Of a stretch of DNA of 64,000 bases, positions 29,335-38,216 are shown piece after piece. The DNA comes from Paenibacillus fonticola DSM 21315 (GTDB lineage Bacteria; Bacillota; Bacilli; Paenibacillales; Paenibacillaceae), in NCBI RefSeq assembly GCF_000381905.1, contig NZ_KB907249.1:124001-188000 (forward strand), given 5' to 3'. The position numbers and the translations under genes are program-made. Under the pieces are notes generated by a model that was given only the letters and a program-made list of their open reading frames with translations, did no database searches and was not told the DNA's origin. Numbering within the stretch: the stretch's first letter is position 1; each line of letters starts with the position of its first letter.

Positions 29335-30195
29335 ATGCCAATCATTAAATTAAAAAATGTTGAGTTATATTATGATGAGTTTGGTTCGGGAGACAGATAT
29401 TTAATTCAAGCACAGCAATACACAAACAATAAGCTGCATTACACGATCGATCTGGCAAAGCAGGGTTTTCATGTATTCAACATCCAAATACGGGGATATG
29501 CCCCCTCCACGCCAGTTCATGAGGATTTGGGAGAGGCCTGGTATGATGTGTGGGCGCAGGACGTTTGCGATTTTGCGGATTTCATGGGGATCCAGTCTTT
29601 TTTCTATACGGGCTATTCCCACGGTGCGGGTATTGGGTGGCACCTTTGTATGAATCATCCTGAGCGGCTTCGAGCGTTCTTCCCGATTGTGGGCGGACCG
29701 CATAAGAGAGACGGTCAGGAGACAGGCTCTGCGCGGATGAATACGATCATGGCGGCGGAAAGTCCGGAAACATGGAGGCCATACGCTGAGAAGATGACGG
29801 CGGGCAACACGGAGATGTTTAGACGAATAGCAGAGCGGGCTGATGACGAGGAAACGAAGCATTTAGCATGGGCTGCAGCAGAGCAGTACAGAGATTTCTG
29901 GATCAACATGCCGAAGGAGGCTGCGATTCTTAATCCCAGAAAGCCATTTCCAAAGGTAAAAACCGAAGAAGCGTTGATTGAAATTCTGGGAAATATCGAG
30001 ATTCCTACTCTGATGATCGGCGGAATGAAGGACGATATTAGTACCCCGGAAGACATGGTAAGGTCTTGCAAGGCGGTGAAGCACTCCAAGCTAGTCTTAT
30101 ACTCTGATGCAAACCATGGGAATTTAGGACCGGAGTTTCGCCTTGAAATCGTAGAGGATATCATGCAATTCTGCAACCAGCGTCATTTAATTTAA
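29335..30195 (+). CDS. Alpha/beta hydrolase
   Basis: A 286-residue alpha/beta hydrolase. The nucleophile elbow is TGYSHGAG, the Asp is in MIGGMKDDIST and the His in SDANHGNLGP. Oxyanion-region residues fall near NIQIRGYAPS. GAGGAGG lies before the ATG. It is the last gene of the CocE-dehydratase-transferase unit and is closed by a strong terminator. It could be a thioesterase, ester hydrolase or C-C bond hydrolase of the pathway; sequence alone does not decide. No signal peptide. Confidence 0.85.
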   Translation: MPIIKLKNVELYYDEFGSGDRYLIQAQQYTNNKLHYTIDLAKQGFHVFNIQIRGYAPSTPVHEDLGEAWYDVWAQDVCDFADFMGIQSFFYTGYSHGAGIGWHLCMNHPERLRAFFPIVGGPHKRDGQETGSARMNTIMAAESPETWRPYAEKMTAGNTEMFRRIAERADDEETKHLAWAAAEQYRDFWINMPKEAAILNPRKPFPKVKTEEALIEILGNIEIPTLMIGGMKDDISTPEDMVRSCKAVKHSKLVLYSDANHGNLGPEFRLEIVEDIMQFCNQRHLI

Positions 30196-30206
30196 TCTAT
30201 AAGTCA

Positions 30207-30250
30207 CAACCTAGCGGAGCTGATCTAGCTCGCTAGGTTGTTTTGTGTTG
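30207..30250 (+). terminator. Strong rho-independent terminator
   Basis: CAACCTAGC (30207-30215) pairs with GCTAGGTTG (30232-30240), with an inner GAGCT/AGCTC stem, followed by TTTTGTG. It closes the CocE-to-hydrolase unit. Confidence 0.85.
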
Positions 30251-30404
30251 TTTTGTTCTGTGAAGCAGTTCGATCTAGTCCGTATTTAGTTTACAGTGCA
30301 GGAAAGAGACATAATTAATTAGTACATAGTGCATATAATTTTAACGTGATTTTCGATTTATAATAGATTAAAATAAAGGTAATCTGCGCCAAGCGATTCT
30401 ATTT

Positions 30405-30431
30405 TATAATAAAATTTTGTAAGCGCTGTCC
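30405..30431 (+). promoter_or_regulatory. TATAAT box and cre-like site before the GAF/PucR regulator
   Basis: TATAAT at 30405-30410 is followed by TGTAAGCGCTGTCC (30418-30431), 13 of 14 consensus positions. Placement just after the -10 box suggests CcpA control of the regulator itself. No clear -35 box is seen. Confidence 0.55.
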
Positions 30432-30494
30432 AAAAACATTAGGATAATTCTATTACGGTGATGGAATATTTCTATGGGATGGGGAGGGAGCGGC

Positions 30495-32717
30495 ATGATG
30501 GATGTACAAAAGAACAAGCACATTATGGATAAGATTGATGGGCATTTACGAAAAACCGCACGACGCATGGTTCAATTTGACACCTTAGATGAAACGCTGC
30601 ACTATTTAATCGATTCTTTTCATCAACAGTATGCTTGCGACTACATGTCCATTATTTACTTGGAAAATGATATGTTGAGGCTAAAAGCCAATAAGGGAGA
30701 TGCTGCTCGGTTTGAAGCCGATTTTCCCTTGAATGCCAAACGTTGTAATCCTAGATTATTGCTGGAGCCCATTAGCTCGTTATTTGATGTCCTGGACAAC
30801 AAAGAACAATGTCCTATCCTCACAGGCCTGGAAGAAGAACGATTTCAAACCTGGTTTACGATCCCCATCAGGCTGGAGGAGGACAGCAGCCTAGGGTTTT
30901 GTGTCATCGGTTTTCGTTCGTTTGTTCCGCTCGTGATTGGAGCAGAGAAGCTGTTTGAAGAGTACGGCAAGGATATTGCGACTTCCTTGCAGCTAGCTCA
31001 GCAAAGAGAGAATGAAAACAAGAAAATAGAAGGCTTGGCCTGGCTAAAAGAGAATAATTATCTCGGAGGGTCCTCTATTGAACAAATCGTTGAGAATATT
31101 GTAGAGCGTGCAGGTAAAGGTACGAATGCCAAAGAAGCCTTTGTTTATTTGTATGATGAACATACTAATAATTTGCTGCTGCAGCCTCCGAGCTATGGCG
31201 GGACGAAGCCGCCGCGAAAAATCGATATGCTGGATGTATATGATTTGAAGCCCTTTTTCCCTTATTTGGAGAAGAGCGGGGCCTCGGAGATGACGATCCC
31301 TCTCATGGTGAATTTAAAGCTGATTGGTGTACTTCATGTCAATGAGAGGCTTCAGGGTTATTTCACCAATGAAGATTTGGAGTTGCTCCAATTTCTTGCG
31401 TCACATGTATCCACCCTAATCGAAAATGCAAGGCTGTACATGAGTGAAGTGGACCGCCAAAACAGGCTGCAAACCTATATGCAGCACCAGCAGGAGTTAG
31501 TCAAACAAACGATAGATGATGAAGGTTTCGCTGGGATTTCCAACTTTCTGTCCGATATGATTAACTGTTCGGTTGTGATGCTCGACCGCTTTCTCCATTT
31601 AACCTCTCATAAGTTCAAGGAGCATGATGAAATGCGTATGGAGGATGTACTGGACTTAATTGGCAGAGAGAAGAAGGCCATATTAAAAGCTGGGCAAGCG
31701 GAACAGTGGTTTACTGCTGATGGCCATTTAGAGCTAGGCCTGTGGAGAGTGGCCAGCGGCAGCGATACGTTGGGATATTTAGGGCTTTTAATTCCTAAGA
31801 GTCACATGGATATTGTCCTTAGAATGTCATTGAATCACGCCCTTAACGTGTGTGCGGTTCAGTTTATCAAACAGAAACTGGTTCTTGATGTGCGTGAACA
31901 AGTACGGGACAGTTTTTTTAATCAATTATTTGTTGAGAAAATACAAGATCGCAAGAAAATACTCGAGTACACAAACCTTCTAAATTGGAACATCAATGAG
32001 CCGCATTGTATTGGTTTGTTCTCCTTTGAATTTGATTTCAAATCAAATGAGGAGCACAACACGAACCTTCTGGAGGAAGACGCAAAGAAGACTTGGGTAT
32101 GGGAACGCATACGTGACTATATGACTCGGATGTATCCGGGAATTATTTTTACTCGTAAAGATGGATACTATATGGTGATCGTCCCAAAAGAGATCTTCGC
32201 TGCTAACGAATTTTGGAAACGCTTTTATGAGCGTGTGAAGAAGATGGTTAGCTCCGAGGAGCAGCATCTATCCGTACATATAGGTATCAGTCAGGAAGCT
32301 AACCAAATTGAGGATTACTATTTGTGCTACAAACAAGCCCAAAAGACGCTTGTGATTCTGTACAGTCGATTTGCTGAAAAGGGTTATATGCGCTTCGATG
32401 AGCTGGGATCCTATACCGTGCTGTATCATTTGGGTGATCCGATGGTTGTTCCGCTGTTCTTGAAAACATATCTAAACCCGCTGCTTGAATATGGGAATGG
32501 TAAAAATCGAGATTTATTCGATACATTGAGAGTCTATTTGCAGACGAACGGGAATATCAAAGACGCGGCGAACCTTTTGTTTATCCACCGCAGTTCATTA
32601 AAGTACAGGTTGGAACGAATTCGGGAAATTGTCGGGATTAATATAGATCATGCAGAACAGCGTTTCAATTTAATGCTGGCATACAAACTATATGACTTAT
32701 TTAATGAGGAAAGCTGA
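30495..32717 (+). CDS. GAF-domain PucR/CdaR-type transcriptional regulator
   Basis: About 740 residues. Two GAF-like sensor regions occupy roughly residues 15-165 and 185-320 (for example EMTIPLMVNLKLIGVLHVNE). A central region follows, then a GGDEF-remnant-like part (LSVHIGISQEANQIEDYYLC) typical of CdaR/PucR proteins. The C-terminal helix-turn-helix is NIKDAANLLFIHRSSLKYRL, the HTH_30 form. Such proteins activate catabolic genes on sensing a metabolite. GGGAGGGAG at 30482-30490 points to ATG 30495 or 30498 rather than ATG 30474. It sits between the two halves of the island, with its own promoter region and terminator, and is the best candidate for pathway-specific activator. Confidence 0.88.
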   Translation: MMDVQKNKHIMDKIDGHLRKTARRMVQFDTLDETLHYLIDSFHQQYACDYMSIIYLENDMLRLKANKGDAARFEADFPLNAKRCNPRLLLEPISSLFDVLDNKEQCPILTGLEEERFQTWFTIPIRLEEDSSLGFCVIGFRSFVPLVIGAEKLFEEYGKDIATSLQLAQQRENENKKIEGLAWLKENNYLGGSSIEQIVENIVERAGKGTNAKEAFVYLYDEHTNNLLLQPPSYGGTKPPRKIDMLDVYDLKPFFPYLEKSGASEMTIPLMVNLKLIGVLHVNERLQGYFTNEDLELLQFLASHVSTLIENARLYMSEVDRQNRLQTYMQHQQELVKQTIDDEGFAGISNFLSDMINCSVVMLDRFLHLTSHKFKEHDEMRMEDVLDLIGREKKAILKAGQAEQWFTADGHLELGLWRVASGSDTLGYLGLLIPKSHMDIVLRMSLNHALNVCAVQFIKQKLVLDVREQVRDSFFNQLFVEKIQDRKKILEYTNLLNWNINEPHCIGLFSFEFDFKSNEEHNTNLLEEDAKKTWVWERIRDYMTRMYPGIIFTRKDGYYMVIVPKEIFAANEFWKRFYERVKKMVSSEEQHLSVHIGISQEANQIEDYYLCYKQAQKTLVILYSRFAEKGYMRFDELGSYTVLYHLGDPMVVPLFLKTYLNPLLEYGNGKNRDLFDTLRVYLQTNGNIKDAANLLFIHRSSLKYRLERIREIVGINIDHAEQRFNLMLAYKLYDLFNEES

Positions 32718-32725
32718 TTTTCTTT

Positions 32726-32761
32726 GGAGGAGCCCTGCATGATCGGGCTTCTCCATTTTTA
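32726..32761 (+). terminator. Rho-independent terminator after the regulator
   Basis: GGAGGAGCCC (32726-32735) pairs with GGGCTTCTCC (32745-32754) with one G-T pair, followed by ATTTTTAT. Confidence 0.85.
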
Positions 32762-32896
32762 TGCAAAGTCCGATTGCCCTATATGATGGATAAAAAGAAC
32801 ACTCTTAATTCATTCACCGTGGATGTTCTAGCTTGTTCTAAGAGGTTTTATAATTACAATATCTATCTTTGGTGTGTCAAGACTGGAGGCGCTAAT

Positions 32897-33718
32897 ATGG
32901 TTGCGAATAATCATGCTATGAATCATGAACTAGAAGCCTTGGAGTTTGAAACGCTTGAGTTAAAGATTGTCGATAAGGTTGCTGTCATTTACTTGGATCG
33001 ACCGCCCGTGAATACTTTAAACTATACATCGTTTGAAGAATTGTACCGCATTCTGGTCAACATTGAGAATGATTCTTCAATTAAGGTATTGATTGTGACT
33101 GGAAAAGGGGAACGTGCCTTTGCGGCGGGAGCAGACATATCAGAAATGGCGAACTTGGATGCTGAAGAAATCAAAAAGATGAATCAAACCTCTCGCAAGG
33201 CCTTTGATAAGCTGGAAAATCTATGGATTCCGGTCATTGCAGGCATCAATGGGCTTGCATTGGGCGGCGGCCTGGAACTGACATTATGCTGTGACTTTAG
33301 AATTTGTTCGGACAATGCCAAGATTGCATTGCCGGAAATAAACCTAGCGACCATTCCGGGAGGCGGCGGAACACAGCGATTACCGCGTTTGATTGGTCCA
33401 TCAAGAGCCAAGGAGCTTTTATATTTTGGAGATATCATCAACGCAGAGGAAGCATTTTCAATTGGTTTGGTAAATAAAGTGGCAGAGTGGAAGGAGCTGC
33501 TTGACACCTGCATGGATTGGGCGAACAAGCTGGCCAATAAGCCCGGAGTAGCTATGCGGATGATGAAGACGGCGATGAGTATTGGAGTGAATAGTGATTT
33601 ATCCAGTGCTCTGACACATGAAGCGGCTTGCTTTGAACAAACTTTCGTGACAGCTGACCGCGAAGAAGGCATGCGTGCTTTCGTTGAGAAGCGAAAACCT
33701 GTTTACAAGGATAAGTGA
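32897..33718 (+). CDS. Enoyl-CoA hydratase/isomerase family protein
   Basis: A crotonase of 273 residues. The frame is open upstream, but GGAGGCG directly before ATG 32897 fixes the start. Motifs: FAAGADISEM (oxyanion hole), GLALGGGLELTL with the first catalytic Glu, LPEINLATIPGGGGTQRL with the second. Both glutamates are present, so true hydratase activity is plausible. It would hydrate the enoyl-CoA made by the dehydratase or by beta-oxidation. It begins a new unit after the regulator, followed 21 bases later by an orphan gene. Confidence 0.92.
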   Translation: MVANNHAMNHELEALEFETLELKIVDKVAVIYLDRPPVNTLNYTSFEELYRILVNIENDSSIKVLIVTGKGERAFAAGADISEMANLDAEEIKKMNQTSRKAFDKLENLWIPVIAGINGLALGGGLELTLCCDFRICSDNAKIALPEINLATIPGGGGTQRLPRLIGPSRAKELLYFGDIINAEEAFSIGLVNKVAEWKELLDTCMDWANKLANKPGVAMRMMKTAMSIGVNSDLSSALTHEAACFEQTFVTADREEGMRAFVEKRKPVYKDK

Positions 33719-33739
33719 AAATTATGGGAGGCGATCAAA

Positions 33740-34312
33740 ATGGGAAGTGTCGTGGGGAAATGGCCGGAATCGATCATATCTACGGAACAGGGCCGCGATT
33801 TGGACCAGTACGTTTCAAGGCTGGTAGAAAACAAATGGTTTGAATCACCGAGGAATAACAGATTCATGGCAGAAGCGGCTATACAGGATTTATTTACTTC
33901 GATTGAAGAGGGCGAGGTTTCCGTTCGCTGGTTGGAAAAGCAAGAGATTGCCAGTTTCATTCAAGATTATAATCTGGTCCACGATCCCATGTGGCCTCAC
34001 CTGTATGACATTCCTCAGCAGATCTATGATGCTGCACAAACAAAGGGAATAAAAGAGGATGTGTCGTTCATCATGAATGATGTGCCGGAGCATTTATTCC
34101 ACACTATATATGATGGGGCATTCAAGGCGTTTGAAGAGCAGGGAAAGATAGTGATTTCGCATGTTGTAGCCGCAGTATTGTATATCACTAGCCTTCACAT
34201 TTCATGCAGTGCTGTATGTGATCACCCTAGTCCCATTGCTAAGCTTTTTGAATTATTGAGCCTGGGCTATCTTCCTCTAGGGGTGAAGGATGGTTCTTTT
34301 CATGTGTATTAA
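33740..34312 (+). CDS. Protein of unknown function, 190 residues
   Basis: I do not recognise this protein. It is mostly helical in appearance and acidic in the first 140 residues, with many aromatic residues (WPHLYDIPQQIYD). The tail is more hydrophobic (VVAAVLYITSLHISC). No signal peptide, membrane helix of full length, or catalytic motif stands out. GGGAGGCG precedes the ATG. It lies between an enoyl-CoA hydratase and a malic enzyme in the same direction, so a pathway role is possible. Confidence 0.75.
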   Translation: MGSVVGKWPESIISTEQGRDLDQYVSRLVENKWFESPRNNRFMAEAAIQDLFTSIEEGEVSVRWLEKQEIASFIQDYNLVHDPMWPHLYDIPQQIYDAAQTKGIKEDVSFIMNDVPEHLFHTIYDGAFKAFEEQGKIVISHVVAAVLYITSLHISCSAVCDHPSPIAKLFELLSLGYLPLGVKDGSFHVY

Positions 34313-34368
34313 TCTCCAGAGACGCGCAGCACATTGTGAATTGAAAGTAATCAGGGGGTTGTCAGGCG

Positions 34369-35790
34369 ATGAATAGCCAAACAAGGGGCAGCTACACTAT
34401 CATTATTCGGTTGGACATTGAATCAGACCTTCCCTTTATTGATATAGCGAAGGTCATCCATGAAGTAGGTGCCGAAATCGTTGCTGTGGATACAGTGAGT
34501 CGGGGGAAAATGTCCATGGTTAGGGACATCACGGTTTCTGTGTTCAATCCGGCTAATGAAAGTCAGTTAGTCAATGAACTGAAGAAAGTAAGGGGTGTCC
34601 AAATTATTAATGTGTCGGATCGAACCTTCTTGCTGCACTTGGGAGGCAAGCTTGAAATTAACTCCAAAATACCGATTAAGAATCGTGATGATCTATCACA
34701 TGTCTACACACCAGGTGTTGCAAGGGTATGTACAGCTTTGCATGAGGACCCTTCGAAAGCGTATTCACTGACGATTAAGCGAAATACTGTTGCAGTAATT
34801 ACTGATGGAACTGCGGTATTAGGATTAGGTAACATTGGCCCGGTAGCTGCTCTGCCTGTCATGGAAGGGAAGGCGATGCTTTTTAAAGAAATGGCCGGCA
34901 TTGATGCATTCCCTATTTGCCTAGATACCAAGGACACGGACGAGATCATCGACATCGTGAAGAAAATTGCACCTGTGTTTGGGGGCATAAATCTCGAAGA
35001 TATTTCCTCTCCGCGCTGCTTTGAAATAGAAGAACGGTTGAAGCAGGAGCTGGATATTCCAGTTTTCCACGATGATCAGCATGGTACCGCCGTAGTGATG
35101 TTGGCGGGACTGATCAACGCACTGAAAATTGTAGGCAAACAGATGCATGAGATCAAGGTTGTGTTCAGCGGTGTGGGGGCTGCAGGCATTGCCTGCACGA
35201 AGATTCTTCAATCAGCGGGTGTCAAAAATATTGTTGGAGCAACCCGCTCGGTAGGTATTCTGCATCGAGGCGAGACCTATAGCAACCCGATGCTTCAATG
35301 GTATGCCGAACATACCAATCCTAACCATGAAACTGGCCAGCTGAGCGATGCGATGCAGGATGCGGATGTCTTTGTAGGGCTTTCTGGGCCAGGCGTGATT
35401 TCTGTAGAAGATTTAAAGAAGATGGCCAAAGACCCCATCGTGTTTGCTATGGCTAATCCAACACCAGAAATTATGCCGGAAGCGGCAGAACCTTATGTAC
35501 GTGTCATGGCAACAGGCCGCTCAGATTATCCAAACCAGCTGAATAACGTGCTGTGTTTTCCCGGGATATTCCGAGGTGCCCTGGACTGCCAAGCTACAGG
35601 CATTAATGAAGAAATGAAGCTGGCTGCTGCCTATGCCATTGCTTCAATCGTAAGCGAGGATGAGCTTAACGAGCAGTATATCATTCCAAGTGTCTTTCAT
35701 TCGCGAGTGGTAGAAGCGGTGAGGAAAAAAGTCATTCAAGCAGCCATAGAGACCGATGTCTATCGAAGAAAACCACATGACTTCAGCTGA
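34369..35790 (+). CDS. NAD(P)-dependent malic enzyme with N-terminal ACT domain
   Basis: A 473-residue malic enzyme of the short bacterial type with an ACT-like regulatory domain in the first ~85 residues (TIIIRLDIESDLPFIDIAKV). Catalytic blocks: YTPGVARV, NTVAVITDGTAVLGLGNIGP, FHDDQHGTAVV (metal-binding Asp residues) and the Rossmann motif FSGVGAAGIACTKIL. It decarboxylates malate to pyruvate. Gentisate-type ring cleavage gives fumarate plus pyruvate, so the enzyme would drain C4 acid into pyruvate with reducing power. GGGGG precedes the ATG and a long hairpin follows. Confidence 0.93.
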   Translation: MNSQTRGSYTIIIRLDIESDLPFIDIAKVIHEVGAEIVAVDTVSRGKMSMVRDITVSVFNPANESQLVNELKKVRGVQIINVSDRTFLLHLGGKLEINSKIPIKNRDDLSHVYTPGVARVCTALHEDPSKAYSLTIKRNTVAVITDGTAVLGLGNIGPVAALPVMEGKAMLFKEMAGIDAFPICLDTKDTDEIIDIVKKIAPVFGGINLEDISSPRCFEIEERLKQELDIPVFHDDQHGTAVVMLAGLINALKIVGKQMHEIKVVFSGVGAAGIACTKILQSAGVKNIVGATRSVGILHRGETYSNPMLQWYAEHTNPNHETGQLSDAMQDADVFVGLSGPGVISVEDLKKMAKDPIVFAMANPTPEIMPEAAEPYVRVMATGRSDYPNQLNNVLCFPGIFRGALDCQATGINEEMKLAAAYAIASIVSEDELNEQYIIPSVFHSRVVEAVRKKVIQAAIETDVYRRKPHDFS

Positions 35791-35798
35791 ACAAGGTA

Positions 35799-35830
35799 CA
35801 CGCCCTATCCAATGGATAGGGCGTGATTTG
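35799..35830 (+). terminator. Long perfect hairpin after malic enzyme
   Basis: CACGCCCTATCC (35799-35810) pairs over 12 bases with GGATAGGGCGTG (35814-35825) around AAT. The following sequence is only moderately T-rich, so it may be a weak terminator or an mRNA 3' stabiliser. Confidence 0.65.
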
Positions 35831-35970
35831 CATTGGGTTTTCGTACGAAATAACCGAAAAAACCAGCAAGAATTCCTATACGGTGTAGATAGGTTTGTAG
35901 TTTGTCGCCATTTATAATTTGAATAAGGTTAACCAAGAGTGATAAGTATCTATGAAATGGAGGAAGTAGT

Positions 35971-37191
35971 GTGACACAACAAGAACATCGTGAAGCGATT
36001 GTAGTAGGTGCCGGACCTGTGGGGATGGTCGCTGCGCTTGCGCTCAGACATGAAGGGATGAAGGCTACGATCTTGGAAGCGGAGGAAGAAGGGAGGTTTC
36101 GTCCGGGCAGCCGAGCGATCTATATTCATAAAGCAACTTTGAAGCTGATTGAAGAAGTTTCACCTGGACTGGGGTTTAAATTAGCAGAGAACGGAGTGAT
36201 CTGGCCTGTTAAGCGGACAACATACCGAGGCAAGGACGTGTATGTGCGCCATTATCCAGCGCCTACACCAGGGGAAATCCCTGCATTCACTAGTTTGGCT
36301 CAAGTTGAAATTGAGAAATATATGTACCAGGCTTGTTTGGACGCTGGCGTGGAATTCGTGTGGGATACGCAGGTAACTGATGTACAAACAACGAAAGAAC
36401 ATGTGCGGTTAAAGACGGCGAGCGGAACGGACTGGATAGCCCCCTATGTGATCGGTGCGGACGGATCCCGCTCTGCTGTAAGGAAAGGTGTAGGTATTGA
36501 GCTTGAAGGCCCGCGCGCCAACGACACCTTCCTCGTTGTTGATATTAAAGAGGATGCAGCAAATCCAATGCCGCTGGAGCGGACATTCCATTACGAGCAT
36601 CCAGCGATGGACGGGCGAAATGTACTTCTCGTTCCATTTAAAGGTGGATGGCGGGTTGACCTGCAGCTGCTGGAGGGTGATGATCCGAAAGAATTTGGCA
36701 GTGAAGAAGGCTTGAAGGCATGGCTTAGGAAGGTCATGAATCCCAAATATGCAGAGCGCGTAACTTGGGTGTCCACTTATCAATTTTATCAAGTCGTGGC
36801 TGAATCGTTTACAGACGAAAGCCGGCGCGTTCTGCTGGTAGGAGAAGCAGCTCACTTGTTTGCTCCATTTGGCGCGCGCGGATTAAATTCCGGTGTGCCT
36901 GATGCGATCATCTCCGTTCGAGGCGTTGCGAAAGCGATGAAGGCTGCAAATGAAGCAGATCGCCGAAAAGCTGTTGAGCTGGCGGCCGAAGAACGTTTAA
37001 TGGCCTCCCGATACAATCGGGATGCTGCAGGTACTGCACTCGAGCATATTCAAGGAAATTCCCCTTATATGAATTTAAAGAGGGAGCTCGCTGCATCTTT
37101 AACTCCGCTCATTCCAAAGTTGGGGCGCTGGCTGGATGAAGGGCCGTATGGACCGAAGCAGGGCCATCCTATGGTTTCGACCAAGTACTAA
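35971..37191 (+). CDS. FAD-dependent aromatic-type monooxygenase (FAD_binding_3)
   Basis: A 406-residue flavoprotein hydroxylase. The N-terminal ADP-binding motif is VVGAGPVGMVAAL, the mid-chain DG motif is VIGADGSRSAVRK, and the GD-type motif appears as VLLVGEAAHLFAPFGARGLN (Gly-Glu in place of Gly-Asp). The family includes 3-hydroxybenzoate, phenol and 3-(3-hydroxyphenyl)propionate hydroxylases. Placed before a gentisate dioxygenase-like gene, the natural guess is hydroxylation of an aromatic acid to a gentisate-like product. GTG start with GGAGGAAG upstream. Its stop overlaps the region of the next gene. The preceding 180-base gap holds the hairpin and presumably a promoter, which I could not define. 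Confidence 0.88.
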   Translation: MTQQEHREAIVVGAGPVGMVAALALRHEGMKATILEAEEEGRFRPGSRAIYIHKATLKLIEEVSPGLGFKLAENGVIWPVKRTTYRGKDVYVRHYPAPTPGEIPAFTSLAQVEIEKYMYQACLDAGVEFVWDTQVTDVQTTKEHVRLKTASGTDWIAPYVIGADGSRSAVRKGVGIELEGPRANDTFLVVDIKEDAANPMPLERTFHYEHPAMDGRNVLLVPFKGGWRVDLQLLEGDDPKEFGSEEGLKAWLRKVMNPKYAERVTWVSTYQFYQVVAESFTDESRRVLLVGEAAHLFAPFGARGLNSGVPDAIISVRGVAKAMKAANEADRRKAVELAAEERLMASRYNRDAAGTALEHIQGNSPYMNLKRELAASLTPLIPKLGRWLDEGPYGPKQGHPMVSTKY

Positions 37192-37205
37192 TGGAAGGAT
37201 CCGCT

Positions 37206-38216
37206 ATGTCTAAGCTGACTGGTTTTCAACAAGGAGAGACTTTGATTTACATGATTGAAGCGCCCGCGGATGCTGCGCTTAAGACGATCAACTCCTTTCT
37301 TGTTCATCACGCTGAAGGTTTCTATTTAATAGATGCTGGGATGGACAATGATGCATGCTGGGGAGCTTTCAACCAGGCCATGGAGCAGCTTGATTTCTCG
37401 GCTGCGGATTTGTCGGGTATTATTCTCACGCATCATCACCCTGATCATGTTGGGCTGGTTCACCGGATTCGAAAGTTAAATCCACAGGTTAAGGTATATG
37501 CACATCCGCTAGCCATCCCGTATATTACCCACGATAAAGATTTTTTAGGGAATCGGATTGCTTTTTTTGAAAAGCTTTATAGTGAAATGGACGGTATGCC
37601 GGAAGCTGCTGAACAATTAGAGAAGTTTAGGGCCTCTTTCATTAAAAATGAAGCATTTCGAATCGATGGCGACATTGAACTCATTCAAGAAGGCGATAAC
37701 CTATTAAATTTTAAGGTTATAGACGTGCCCGGACATGCACCAGACCATATTTTGCTGTATGACCCTGATGGTAAATGGGCCGTTGCTGGAGACTTGGTCA
37801 TTGAGCATATGTCAACCAACGCGATTATTGAACCCGATGCCGGCGGCCGATTAATTCCTACGGTGACACAGCAGCTAGCCTCATTGGAACGCTGTCTTTC
37901 CTTAGATGTACAGCTTTTGTTAACGGGGCATGGGAGAGTCATTCATTCGCCTAATCCGGTAATCGAAGACAAGATATCGAGGATCAAGCACAAGCTGGAA
38001 CGAATCATGAATTTAATCCGGGCGGGCTGCGATACTGCAGGTAGTATGGCCCGTTTATACTACAAGGATATTTATGTAAATCAGTTTTTCTTGGTCATGT
38101 CAGAGGTGATTGGCTTGCTGGATCATCTGGAACGCACGGGGTATGTTGTTCGTCGCAAATCTGACGGAGTATATCATTACTCTTTAACAAGGAGGGGCTC
38201 AAATGAATCAATCTGA
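37206..38216 (+). CDS. Metallo-beta-lactamase-fold hydrolase
   Basis: About 336 residues. The metal site THHHPDHVGL is the HxHxDH signature; further ligands are VPGHAPDH, AVAGDLV and LLTGHGRVI. The last ~80 residues form a helical, winged-helix-like tail (LERTGYVVRRKSDGVYHY) found in LACTB2-type or thioesterase-like members. GGAAGG at 37193-37198 supports ATG 37206; ATG 37191 overlaps the previous stop. Possible roles are hydrolysis of a CoA thioester, lactone or ring-opened intermediate. It overlaps the cupin gene by 14 bases. Confidence 0.85.
   Translation: MSKLTGFQQGETLIYMIEAPADAALKTINSFLVHHAEGFYLIDAGMDNDACWGAFNQAMEQLDFSAADLSGIILTHHHPDHVGLVHRIRKLNPQVKVYAHPLAIPYITHDKDFLGNRIAFFEKLYSEMDGMPEAAEQLEKFRASFIKNEAFRIDGDIELIQEGDNLLNFKVIDVPGHAPDHILLYDPDGKWAVAGDLVIEHMSTNAIIEPDAGGRLIPTVTQQLASLERCLSLDVQLLLTGHGRVIHSPNPVIEDKISRIKHKLERIMNLIRAGCDTAGSMARLYYKDIYVNQFFLVMSEVIGLLDHLERTGYVVRRKSDGVYHYSLTRRGSNESI

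Noticed and set aside
30474..30494. ATG at 30474 as start of the GAF/PucR regulator
   Set aside because: It lies upstream of the GGGAGGGAG ribosome binding site, which must precede the true start at 30495 or 30498.
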